DNA from: Bacillota bacterium
GTDB lineage: Bacteria > Bacillota > Clostridia > Lachnospirales > Lachnospiraceae
Length of the DNA: 9,536 nucleotides
Direction of reading: 5' to 3'
NCBI GenBank assembly: GCA_023398615.1
Contig: JAEWSD010000198.1
Location: forward strand, 1-9,536
The notes under the pieces were generated by a model. That model did not search any database. It was not told where the DNA came from and saw nothing but the letters and a program-made list of their open reading frames with translations. Shown here piece after piece: positions 1-6,290 of the stretch. The position numbers and the translations under genes are program-made. How positions within the stretch are numbered: the first letter of the stretch is position 1; each line of letters begins with the position of its first letter.

Positions 1-237
1 AAAGAAGTTCATGAGCTGAAACAGTTTCAGCTTGTAAAAAGGGATGGCAACATACTTCTGCTGCGCATGGAATGCGGTGGCTCTGACAGGCAGATTGCTT
101 TCGAAAAGGCAAGAGCGGCAGTTAACCGCTATCTCCATGAAAGCGGAATTAATGAGGTGCTCTGGGAACTCTCTGATGAGATGCCCCGGAGGAATGAGAA
201 AAGCGGCAAATTTAACCATATTTATGTGGAACGCTAG
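1..237 (+). CDS. C-terminal fragment of a probable PaaK/CapK-like adenylate-forming ligase
   Basis: Frame 1 is open from the first base to a TAG at 235-237, giving 78 residues; the start lies outside the window. The tail contains a charged segment ending in a helix, then a stretch reading SDEMPRRNEKSGKFNHIYVE. The pattern acidic-Pro-Arg followed by SGKF and a beta strand is typical of the C-terminal subdomain of phenylacetate-CoA ligase, coenzyme F390 synthetase and CapK-type enzymes, where the Lys after SG lies near the adenylate. The family would activate a carboxylate with ATP, but the catalytic core is not visible, so the substrate cannot be inferred. It converges on the amidase gene, with 41 bases between the two stops and no clear terminator; GGTAT/ATGCC at about 250-263 could make only a weak hairpin without a U tract. 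Family call is from the short tail only. Confidence 0.6.
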   Translation, partial: KEVHELKQFQLVKRDGNILLLRMECGGSDRQIAFEKARAAVNRYLHESGINEVLWELSDEMPRRNEKSGKFNHIYVER

Positions 238-278
238 AATAAAACCCGGTATCTGTATGCCATAACTACATTCTCTTT

Positions 279-1361
279 CTATTCAAAATAATCATCCAGA
301 CCGTCTGCAATTCCCTGAACCAGTTTATCCTGATAGTCTTTCGTTGCCATCAGTGAATCCTCTTTCGGGTTCGTCATAAAACCCATTTCTATTATCGTAA
401 CCGGCACCTGGCACCAGTTGACTCCGCTCATGGTGTCGGTTTCCCATACCCCCTTGCTGTTCGCGCCGGTCTTGTCCAGCATGCTGTCCAGAACATTCTT
501 TGAAAGGGATTTACTGCTTTCATACAGGGAACCGTTATACGGATTATCCCGTGTCTGGCATATCGTCATGATACCGTTATCCGAGCTGTTACTGCTTCCG
601 TTCGCATGGATTCTGACGAATGCGTCGGCTTCCGCATTATTTGCGATAGCCGCCCGTTCGCTGTTGCTGATATCCACCTCATTGGTTTCCCTTACCATCA
701 TTACCTCATAGCCCCTGTCTTCAAGCTCCGTTTTAAGAAGCTTTGCTACGGTGAGGTTTAACTCATATTCTTTCAGTCCACTCGTTACGCCTGCAGTTCC
801 GCTGCTTACCTTCGGTTTCGTTTCGGAAGCTCCGGGGCCGATCGGTTCCTGTCCGCTGTTTCCTTTGGCCTGATGTCCGGCATCAATGACAATCAGCTTA
901 CCGTTTGTCTTCGGTTCCTCGGTTGTTAAATACCTGCTGGCGATATAACACTCCTTACCGCCTAACTTTATTTTACTCCATTCCGCGTTATAGCTTAACC
1001 TGGTAACCTGAGTATTCCTGCTAAGCAAATCAATTGCTTCCGATTCGACAGAGGCTTCTTTCCGGACATTGACTATTGTTGTTGTATAGACAGTTCCCTT
1101 TTCTTCCGTCCATTGCGGCTCTTCCTCCTCAAGTGTCTCAGCTTCGCCCGTTTCTTCCGAGGTTTCGGCCGGCGCTGCCGGCGGCGCAGTTACCTCCGGT
1201 GTTAAAGCCGGTGTAAGGTCTCCCACAGCTCCTGATGACGGAGCTATTGTTGTCTCAGGGCTCGATTTTGGCACCGAATCCTTTGCCCCTCCGCAGGCAG
1301 TTAATAAATATACCGTTAAACCCAGCACAAAAGCCAGTAATCGTATCCTTTTTCCCATCAC
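279..1361 (-). CDS. SH3b-domain N-acetylmuramoyl-L-alanine amidase, predicted lipoprotein
   Basis: Predicted zinc amidase that cuts the bond between MurNAc and the L-Ala of the peptidoglycan stem. A lipoprotein signal lies at residues 1-23 (KRIR, hydrophobic core, lipobox LTAC with C23), so it should be anchored on the outer face of the membrane. Residues 30-88 are a Pro/Thr/Glu-rich linker. A single bacterial SH3 domain follows at about 89-147 (TTIVNVRKEAS start), then an Amidase_3 domain at about 155-358. Expected zinc ligands and catalytic residues are visible: H163 in VIDAGH, E198 in KEYELNL, H252 in VRIHANG and E325 in IIEMGF, so it should be active. The first codon here is GTG at 1361, followed at once by an ATG at 1358; an AGAGGA lies rather far upstream (about 13 bases), and either start is possible. 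It lies 25 bases after the zinc-ribbon membrane protein gene, probably co-transcribed. Likely roles are daughter-cell separation, turnover or spore-related lysis; which one is not shown. Confidence 0.92.
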   Translation of the reverse strand: MMGKRIRLLAFVLGLTVYLLTACGGAKDSVPKSSPETTIAPSSGAVGDLTPALTPEVTAPPAAPAETSEETGEAETLEEEEPQWTEEKGTVYTTTIVNVRKEASVESEAIDLLSRNTQVTRLSYNAEWSKIKLGGKECYIASRYLTTEEPKTNGKLIVIDAGHQAKGNSGQEPIGPGASETKPKVSSGTAGVTSGLKEYELNLTVAKLLKTELEDRGYEVMMVRETNEVDISNSERAAIANNAEADAFVRIHANGSSNSSDNGIMTICQTRDNPYNGSLYESSKSLSKNVLDSMLDKTGANSKGVWETDTMSGVNWCQVPVTIIEMGFMTNPKEDSLMATKDYQDKLVQGIADGLDDYFE

Positions 1362-1386
1362 GTTATTGTTTCCATCCTCTTCTTTA

Positions 1387-2175
1387 CTATATATTCACCC
1401 GATTTTCAAGGCACTCCGAACAGAAGCTGGCATCATCCGGTATTTCCGCCCCGCAGTTCAGGCATTTCCTTTTCTCATTGATTTTAACCCCGCACTTCGG
1501 ACAAAAGACTGCCTCTTCCGGTATTTCTCCCAAACAGGACGGACATAAGAAAATCTTTCGTTCCTCCTGAGGCGGGCTTACCGGCGCTTCCTTTGTCTTC
1601 TTGTCAGGCAACGGCAGTTTAAGCTTTTTCACATCATCCGCAATGCCGGAAACGGAGCTCTTCACCTGGCCGGCAGTTTCAGATAAGACAGTCTTAAACC
1701 CCTTTTCTTTTAATACGTTCCGGCTCAGTTTAAAATCTATCGCCAGGGTAGCTGCAATGATTGCGATATAGGAAAGCAGGGACAGCCAGAATCCGATACT
1801 TCTGTTAACCGATATCTCAATTCCAAGATCTTCCCCGCCGCCGGTAAGGGAAGCACCTGCCGTACGCAAAACTGCAAGGATCATAAATATTATCGCGGCA
1901 AGAGAGCCAAAAAGATAAATCAGCTTCCCGTGCTTATAAAGGTTTTCAAAAAAATTCATTCCGATAAACAGGAGAGGGATCAATAATACAATAACCATCA
2001 GAAAAGACTTTCCTGTCAGTCCAAAACCCGTATACTTTACCGCTTCCATAGCCTGTGTATAGCCGAACAGCTGAAATGTCGAAGAGATGCTTACCCAGGG
2101 AAATAAAAATAATATTACGTTGATAACTGACAATAGAATCCTGGGTTCTTTTTTAATTTTTTCCAAATACTCCAT
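1387..2175 (-). CDS. Four-helix membrane protein with C-terminal double zinc ribbon
   Basis: 262-residue protein of unknown function. Hydrophobic helices lie at about 13-31, 57-74, 85-103 and 127-146. A polar, partly amphipathic linker follows (about 150-205), then two tandem zinc ribbons: C211/C214 with C225/C228 and C238/C241 with C252/C255, each spaced CxxC-10-CxxC. The repeats share the pattern CxxCxxEIPxxAxFCxxC and look like an internal duplication. The ribbon part should be cytosolic. The start is well supported: GGAGG at 2183-2187 sits 7 bases before the ATG, with a promoter-like pair at 2211-2239. The amidase lipoprotein gene follows after 25 bases, which suggests an envelope-related role by association only. 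Firmicutes carry many proteins joining a zinc-ribbon domain to membrane helices, mostly uncharacterised; I do not recognise a specific named family. Confidence 0.85.
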   Translation of the reverse strand: MEYLEKIKKEPRILLSVINVILFLFPWVSISSTFQLFGYTQAMEAVKYTGFGLTGKSFLMVIVLLIPLLFIGMNFFENLYKHGKLIYLFGSLAAIIFMILAVLRTAGASLTGGGEDLGIEISVNRSIGFWLSLLSYIAIIAATLAIDFKLSRNVLKEKGFKTVLSETAGQVKSSVSGIADDVKKLKLPLPDKKTKEAPVSPPQEERKIFLCPSCLGEIPEEAVFCPKCGVKINEKRKCLNCGAEIPDDASFCSECLENRVNI

Positions 2176-2210
2176 ATCATATCCTCCAATGAGTTTTTTT
2201 ATCCATATAT

Positions 2211-2239
2211 AGTGTATCAGATATTACTTTATTTTACAA
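2211..2239 (-). promoter_or_regulatory. Candidate sigma-A promoter of the zinc-ribbon/amidase pair
   Basis: On the minus strand, TTGTAA (2234-2239) and TACACT (2211-2216) are separated by exactly 17 bases, each matching the consensus at 4 of 6 positions. The -10 lies about 36 bases before the ATG at 2175. The -35 box is inside the 9-bp inverted repeat 2232-2254, so a protein bound there would block it. Read by eye; no transcript evidence. Confidence 0.45.
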
Positions 2240-2254
2240 ATTTATTTTGTAAAA
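2232..2254. repeat. AT-rich perfect inverted repeat, possible operator
   Basis: TTTTACAAA (2232-2240) and TTTGTAAAA (2246-2254) form a perfect 9-bp inverted repeat with a 5-base centre TTTAT. It overlaps the candidate -35 box of the membrane-protein/amidase promoter. A transcription-factor operator is the simplest reading; as a terminator it would be very weak (AT-only apart from one C-G pair) and has no T tract. The rest of the 223-base gap 2176-2398 has no gene I can support and no convincing terminator for the M42 gene; a GC-rich GGGC/GCCC element at about 2346-2359 has only four pairs. Confidence 0.5.
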
Positions 2255-2398
2255 ATTCCCAGTAAAATGAATAAGCCTACGGGCAGTATTTGGGATAAAT
2301 ATATAAAAATCTCAGAAAGCTTTATGATATGTCATCGATATCTGCGGGCTTAAACGCCCCATTTGATATGATGCCTGTATCTCCTATGGCACTTAGGT

Positions 2399-3409
2399 TT
2401 ACTGTATAAATGCTTCCAGCAGCTTAAGCGTATTCTCGAGCGCTTTCCTGTGGGTACGCTCCATGCCGTGGGAAGCATGGATGCCCTGTCCGATCAATGC
2501 TCCTCGGATATTATTGCCGCCCTTTAAGGCCGCGGACACATCGGAACCGTAGTGCGGCGCATAGTCAAGCTGGTACTCCTCCGCCAGCCGAATGAGCCGG
2601 TTGGTCATTTCGTAATCATACGGCCCTGCGGAATCCTTTGCGCATATGGATACCGCATATTCATTGCCATTCAGATCGTCTCCGACAGCACCCATATCGA
2701 CCGCAAGCAGCTCCGTAACATCTTCCGGAATCCAGCTTGCCCCAAATCCGACCTCCTCATAATTACTGATCAAAAGCTTTAAATTCCTTGCAGGATTCAA
2801 TATTCCTCCCGCAATATCCTTCAGTAATCCGAGAAGGACCCCTGCCGACGCTTTATCATCCAGGTGCCTGGACTTTATGAAGCCGCTCTCTGTATACTCA
2901 AAATTCGGATAGAAGCTTACATAATCTCCGCTGCCGATTCCCAGCGCGACTACGTCCTCTTTATTTCTTACAATCTCATCGATTCGTATCTCCATATTTC
3001 TTTCATTACGTTCCAGTGTCCTGGCATCATCATAGGTATGCACGGACGGGCTTTTAACAAGTATGGTACCGGTATATTCCCCGCCGTTTCTCGTATGAAT
3101 CCGGCAATAGCTTCCTTCAACACTGTGCAGGGTATAACCGCCTATTAAGGTAAAGCGCAGCATGCCTTCGGAAGATATGGAACGAACCATCGCGCCCAGG
3201 GTATCAACATGCGCCGATATCCCTAACGTATCCTTGCTTCCGCCGGGTACGTATATCGTCAGGCCGCCTTTGCGGTTTTCCTCACAGGAAAAGCCAAAGC
3301 CCTGCGCCTCGTCCTTTATAAATGAGGTCACAGCCTGCGTAAATCCCGAAGGGCTCGGGATATTCACCAGTTTTTCTATCGTTTTTATAATATAATCGAT
3401 TGTCTCCAT
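2399..3409 (-). CDS. M42-family metallopeptidase (aminopeptidase-like)
   Basis: 336 residues, the usual length for peptidase family M42 (glutamyl aminopeptidase/FrvX/YsdC group), cytosolic dinuclear metal aminopeptidases that form large tetrahedral particles. Visible motifs in order: AHVDT with metal ligand H67 and D69; HLDDKAS with the bridging Asp at 184; YEEVGFGAS with catalytic Glu 218 and metal Glu 219; AVDMG with D238; and HASHGMERT with the likely last ligand H314. No signal peptide. The expected role is trimming N-terminal residues from oligopeptides; residue preference cannot be read. AAAGGA lies a few bases before the ATG. Its start is only 9 bases after the stop of the cyclase gene, so the two are almost certainly co-transcribed. 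Annotation as a cellulase (an old name for some M42 members) would be misleading. Confidence 0.92.
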   Translation of the reverse strand: METIDYIIKTIEKLVNIPSPSGFTQAVTSFIKDEAQGFGFSCEENRKGGLTIYVPGGSKDTLGISAHVDTLGAMVRSISSEGMLRFTLIGGYTLHSVEGSYCRIHTRNGGEYTGTILVKSPSVHTYDDARTLERNERNMEIRIDEIVRNKEDVVALGIGSGDYVSFYPNFEYTESGFIKSRHLDDKASAGVLLGLLKDIAGGILNPARNLKLLISNYEEVGFGASWIPEDVTELLAVDMGAVGDDLNGNEYAVSICAKDSAGPYDYEMTNRLIRLAEEYQLDYAPHYGSDVSAALKGGNNIRGALIGQGIHASHGMERTHRKALENTLKLLEAFIQ

Positions 3410-3418
3410 ATTTTCCTT

Positions 3419-4003
3419 TTATTCCCCTTCAGCCATATCGATCAGCACAGCCCTGCAGGGAGCTCCGTCACAGCCTCCCATTTTAACAGGTGCCGCAGAT
3501 AACAGGTAGTTTCCTTCCGGCACCTCACCCAATCTCAGCCCTTCCAGTATGACCGCCTCATGGGTAAGCAATTCCAGATGGGTTTCCCTCGGCGCTTCTG
3601 CCGGGCCTACGCTCTGGCCTTCGATTCCGATCAGTTCAATTTGATGCCGGTTCAGCTGCCTTGCCATCTCCGCAGTGACCGTAATATCTCCTTTTATCAG
3701 CAATCTTTTCTCACATTTCTTAAGTACCTCTTCCCATTCTTCCGCCTCCGGCTGCTTTGTAAAGCCCGCAACGGTACATTTCCCGATGCACTTGCTTAGT
3801 TCCAGCTGTTCTATTGTCTTGCCTCCTTTGAGGAAGTGGAACGGAGCATCCACATGCGTTCCGTTATGGGCGCACATATTCACAACCGTAACGTTGCAGG
3901 GGTCTCCCTTATCTATTAACAGCTTTCTTTCATAGGTCGGCGGCACGTCTCCCGGATAGACAACCGAGGTAAACAGTTCCTGGGTTATATCATATAGTTT
4001 CAT
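3419..4003 (-). CDS. Cyclase-family metal hydrolase (kynurenine formamidase-like)
   Basis: 194 residues from the preferred start. The N-terminal third carries the family signature H-N-G-T-H-V-D-A-P-F-H, with H46, H50 and D52 as expected metal ligands and H56 as the usual catalytic histidine. Further expected residues are H142 (in ETHLELL) and E154 (VILEG). The fold is that of the PF04199 cyclase family, which includes bacterial arylformamidase and isatin hydrolase; most members hydrolyse an amide, ester or lactam-type bond. No tryptophan-degradation genes are nearby, so kynurenine formamidase activity is not assured. Start choice: an open frame extends to an ATG at 4039, but that codon and the one at 4021 lack a good ribosome site, whereas GGGAGG at 4011-4016 is 7 bases before the ATG at 4003 (protein begins MKLYDITQ). 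Followed after 9 bases by the M42 peptidase gene. Confidence 0.88.
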   Translation of the reverse strand: MKLYDITQELFTSVVYPGDVPPTYERKLLIDKGDPCNVTVVNMCAHNGTHVDAPFHFLKGGKTIEQLELSKCIGKCTVAGFTKQPEAEEWEEVLKKCEKRLLIKGDITVTAEMARQLNRHQIELIGIEGQSVGPAEAPRETHLELLTHEAVILEGLRLGEVPEGNYLLSAAPVKMGGCDGAPCRAVLIDMAEGE

Positions 4004-4010
4004 TCTCATA

Positions 4011-4016
4011 CCTCCC
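4011..4016 (-). promoter_or_regulatory. Ribosome binding site that fixes the cyclase start
   Basis: Minus-strand GGGAGG, 7 bases before the ATG at 4001-4003. It lies inside the longer open frame that begins at 4039, so the longer start would place this perfect Shine-Dalgarno within coding sequence. It supports the shorter, 194-residue protein. Confidence 0.75.
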
Positions 4017-4051
4017 GTCATACCGCCCGCAAGCGGCATAAATAGTATCCC

Positions 4052-4063
4052 GATCCCGGGATC
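4052..4063. repeat. 12-bp perfect palindrome in the xth-cyclase gap
   Basis: GATCCCGGGATC is a perfect 12-bp palindrome just after the exonuclease III stop on the minus strand. In RNA an alternative pairing, ATCCC with GGGAT around a six-base loop, could form, but no U tract follows, so it is not a convincing terminator. It may be a binding site, an RNA-processing element or chance. Confidence 0.3.
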
Positions 4064-4066
4064 TCT

Positions 4067-4822
4067 TTAAATAATGATATCCAGCTCCACCGGACAGTGG
4101 TCACTGCCAAAGACATCATTATGAATGATGCTGTCCTGTATCTGCTCCTTCAATTTATCCGAAACAATAAAGTAATCAATACGCCATCCCGCATTGTTTT
4201 CCCTTGCATGAAACATATAAGACCACCAGGTATACGCACCGGCCGCCTCCGGATAGAGGTAACGGAAGGAATCAACAAAACCGCTGTTTAACAGCTCCGT
4301 CATTTTGCCGCGCTCCTCTTTCGAAAATCCTGCGTTTCCCGTATTGGACTTCGGATTCTTCAGATCGATTTCCTCATGTGCGACATTCAGATCGCCGCAA
4401 AGAATCACCGGTTTCTTTTCGTCAAGGCTTAACAGGTAGGCACGGAAATCATCCTCCCATTCCATCCGGTAATCTAACCTTGCCAGGCCTCTCTGCGCAT
4501 TCGGCGTATAGCAGGTCACCAGATAGAACGATTCGAATTCCAGTGTGATGACCCGTCCCTCATCATTATGCTTCTCCATACCAAGATCATAAGCTATGGA
4601 TAACGGCTCGATTCTTGAAAATACGGCCGTGCCGGAGTAGCCTTTCTTAACGGCGCTGTTCCAGTACTGCTGATAACCTTCCAGGGTAAGTTCGGCCTGC
4701 TCCTGCTGCATCTTTGTTTCCTGGATACAGAACACATCCGCATCCGCATCCCGGAAAAACTCTTCGAATCCTTTTGTAATACAGGCCCTTAATCCATTCA
4801 CATTCCATGATACTAATTTCAT
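4067..4822 (-). CDS. xth: Exodeoxyribonuclease III (AP endonuclease, Xth/ExoA type)
   Basis: 251 residues, standard length for this family. It cleaves DNA at abasic sites, removes 3' blocking groups such as phosphate and phosphoglycolate, and degrades one strand 3' to 5' with Mg2+. Signature motifs are all present: WNVNGLRA (N7), CIQETK with metal ligand E35, CYTPN with Y105, CGDLNVAH with D144 and N146, NPKSNTGNAGF, WRIDYF with D216, and FGSDHCPVEL with the catalytic D241-H242 pair. No residue is missing. GGGAG six bases before the ATG supports the start. It lies 61 bases downstream of the HAD phosphatase gene and 63 bases before the cyclase; I see no convincing promoter in the first gap, so read-through from upstream is plausible. 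Confidence 0.96.
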   Translation of the reverse strand: MKLVSWNVNGLRACITKGFEEFFRDADADVFCIQETKMQQEQAELTLEGYQQYWNSAVKKGYSGTAVFSRIEPLSIAYDLGMEKHNDEGRVITLEFESFYLVTCYTPNAQRGLARLDYRMEWEDDFRAYLLSLDEKKPVILCGDLNVAHEEIDLKNPKSNTGNAGFSKEERGKMTELLNSGFVDSFRYLYPEAAGAYTWWSYMFHARENNAGWRIDYFIVSDKLKEQIQDSIIHNDVFGSDHCPVELDIII

Positions 4823-4862
4823 AGTTTGCTCCCATCCGCGTCTTGTATACGCTTATTATTGC

Positions 4863-4885
4863 AGGGAAAGGAATTTCTCTTCCCT
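4863..4885. other. Hairpin at the HAD phosphatase-xth junction
   Basis: AGGGAA (4863-4868) and TTCCCT (4880-4885) pair perfectly, and after one mismatch three further pairs (one a G-U on one strand) extend the stem around a three-base loop. The repeat overlaps the stop codon of the HAD gene at 4884-4886. Neither strand has a U tract after it, so it is more like an intercistronic RNA-stabilising or attenuating hairpin than a strong terminator. Confidence 0.4.
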
Positions 4886-5540
4886 ATTCTCCTAAGTTAA
4901 ACAAAATTCTCCCTAAGTCTTTAACCGTTTCCGCAATCTGTCCTGCTCCGGCCGTCTCTAATTCCTGCCTGCTTCCGTAACCGTACAATACCCCTATGGA
5001 TGCAATCCCGTTTTCCTTTGCGCCTATTATATCATGTTCCCGGTCACCTACCATGACTGTCTGTGCCTTATCGGTTATCCGGTTCTTCTCCAAGGCATAA
5101 CGGATTACATCCGCTTTCCGTTCCCTTGATCCATCCATGCTGCTGCCGCAGATATCGGTAAAATATTTTGTAAGGTCAAAATGTTCCATGATCTGTTTCG
5201 CAAAGCCTTCCGGTTTTGAAGTAGCTATAATGAGCTTTTTCCCGTCTTCCGCCAGCTTCTGCATTAATTCCCGGATTCCCGGATACCTTTCGTTCTGATA
5301 GATGCCGGTAACCGAAAAATATTCCCGGTATTTTAAAATTGACCGGGCAACTTCTTCCTCACTTAAATGGTAGGATTCCCGTAAGCTTTCCCTGAGCGGA
5401 GGCCCGATAAATTTGCATAAGGAATCCAGATCCTCAACCTCAATACCCAGATTCTTAAGCGCATATTGGACCGATTTTGTGATTCCCTCTTTGGGGTCCG
5501 TTAATGTTCCGTCCAGGTCAAATAAAATGTATTTTGTCAT
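4884..5540 (-). CDS. HAD-family hydrolase, phosphoglycolate phosphatase-like
   Basis: 218 residues, subfamily IA HAD phosphatase of the Gph/PpaX type. Motif I is DLDGT (nucleophile D8, acid D10); an alpha-helical cap follows at about 16-80, with the FIGPPL signature at 44-49 seen in this group; motif II is ATSKP (T107/S108); motif III is K142; motif IV is GDREHD with D166 and D170. A cytosolic Mg2+ phosphomonoesterase is expected; the substrate could be 2-phosphoglycolate, pyrophosphate or another small phosphate, as this family is promiscuous. AAAGGGG lies about 4 bases before the ATG. Its position directly upstream of exonuclease III favours a role in clearing phosphoglycolate released during repair of oxidised DNA ends, but this is inference. 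It follows the STM3941-like gene by 11 bases. Confidence 0.88.
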   Translation of the reverse strand: MTKYILFDLDGTLTDPKEGITKSVQYALKNLGIEVEDLDSLCKFIGPPLRESLRESYHLSEEEVARSILKYREYFSVTGIYQNERYPGIRELMQKLAEDGKKLIIATSKPEGFAKQIMEHFDLTKYFTDICGSSMDGSRERKADVIRYALEKNRITDKAQTVMVGDREHDIIGAKENGIASIGVLYGYGSRQELETAGAGQIAETVKDLGRILFNLGE

Positions 5541-5551
5541 GTGTCCCCTTT

Positions 5552-6073
5552 CTAATCGTACAGGCTGCTGTAATCATCCAGCCTTTTTTTCAGTAACGTA
5601 AAGATATCCTCCAGTGACATGTCTCTTGCCCGGTCTGCACGTATGGAGAAAGGCGGGCATTTCATGTTGATATTTGATTTCGCTATGGCCTGTTTCACAG
5701 GAGAAAGTTTTCCAAGGAGCAAAGATTCTTCCTTTAGTATGATTCCGATTACCTTTTTCCCATATAGGCTTACTATGCAAAAACGCTCGATATCCTGAAA
5801 GGAAATGTAACCGGCGGAGCTTTTTGAGGAATTGTCAATAATACCGTCGAAGGTTATGGTAAGCAACGCTTTACTTTCAAAGGTCCGCGTAAGCAGAATT
5901 AAAAAATAGATTCCGAAAAAAATGATTCCTATAAAACCGGCTGCCCAGAAAAAAGCTGCTTTTGCTTTCATCCCCAGTATGAAAAGGGCCGCCGATCCGG
6001 ATACCATCAGGAATCCGGCAAATGCAGCCAGTATGGCTTTCCATTTTGTCTCCTCTATAATGATCTCTTCCAC
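5552..6073 (-). CDS. STM3941-like two-helix membrane protein
   Basis: 173 residues. Two hydrophobic helices lie at about 12-34 and 39-61 after a short charged N-terminus, followed by a soluble domain of about 110 residues. That domain has beta strands reading like LLTITFDGIIDNSS and GYISFQDIERF, a pattern found in the STM3941 family and related to bacterial PH-like domains. Function is unknown; the soluble part should face the cytosol. The start is GTG at 6071-6073, chosen because AAGGGAGG lies 8 bases upstream and no in-frame ATG precedes it with such a site. It is the first gene of the leftward run, 11 bases before the HAD phosphatase gene, and a candidate promoter lies at 6119-6147. Family assignment is by recall of the sequence pattern, hence moderate confidence. 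Confidence 0.75.
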   Translation of the reverse strand: MEEIIIEETKWKAILAAFAGFLMVSGSAALFILGMKAKAAFFWAAGFIGIIFFGIYFLILLTRTFESKALLTITFDGIIDNSSKSSAGYISFQDIERFCIVSLYGKKVIGIILKEESLLLGKLSPVKQAIAKSNINMKCPPFSIRADRARDMSLEDIFTLLKKRLDDYSSLYD

Positions 6074-6118
6074 CCTTTTATCCTCCCTTAAGGCTTGTCG
6101 CCTGAACTATTCGTAATT

Positions 6119-6147
6119 ATTTTAAAGGCTAACGATAAAAAATGCAA
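6119..6147 (-). promoter_or_regulatory. Candidate promoter of the leftward five-gene run
   Basis: Minus-strand TTGCAT (6142-6147) and TAAAAT (6119-6124) are 17 bases apart. The -10 matches 5 of 6 consensus bases; the -35 keeps only the TTG core. It is the best candidate upstream of the GTG-start gene, with a leader of roughly 40 bases. Confidence 0.45.
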
Positions 6148-6201
6148 GCCGGCTCTTTGTTTTTATATAAGATAATACTAAGATTTCATGCAAAAACACA
6201 A

Positions 6202-6230
6202 TTGACGTAATATTATGCAGGCCGTATACT
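6202..6230 (+). promoter_or_regulatory. Strong candidate sigma-A promoter of the HAD-Ogt fusion gene
   Basis: TTGACG (6202-6207) and TATACT (6225-6230), each 5 of 6 to consensus, have an ideal 17-base spacer. A second perfect -10 hexamer, TATAAT, lies at 6260-6265 but has no matching -35. The leader of about 55 bases contains a 6-bp inverted repeat, AAGGTA (6234-6239) with TACCTT (6265-6270). No Ada-type operator or DinR/LexA box (GAAC-N4-GTTC) is evident. The rest of the 217-base divergent gap 6074-6290 holds the opposing promoter and the octamer AGCCGGCT, but no gene. Confidence 0.65.
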
Positions 6231-6290
6231 GATAAGGTAACTGATGATTCATATTTCCATATAATACCTTTCATACGGATTGGAGCACTT

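Noticed and set aside
44..265. Plus-strand open frame of 73 codons at the left edge
   Set aside because: It overlaps in another frame the open reading to 237 whose tail fits an adenylate-forming ligase; its own translation is rich in Cys/Arg/Met without any family pattern.
2267..2353. Possible 28-codon small gene in the gap before the zinc-ribbon gene (ATG at 2267, TAA at 2351-2353)
   Set aside because: No Shine-Dalgarno precedes it, no recognisable motif, and chance open frames of this length are common.
2321..2362. Terminator after the M42 gene
   Set aside because: GGGC/GCCC at about 2346-2359 gives only four pairs and no T tract; GATAT/ATATC at about 2326-2342 is short and AT-rich.
4647..4835. 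62-codon minus-strand frame overlapping the start of exonuclease III
   Set aside because: It is a shadow of xth, whose own frame carries every catalytic motif and a good ribosome site.
6146..6168. Terminator between the divergent genes (AGCCGGCT followed by a T-rich stretch)
   Set aside because: The palindrome has no room for a loop, and both genes start away from this point, so no transcript needs to end there.
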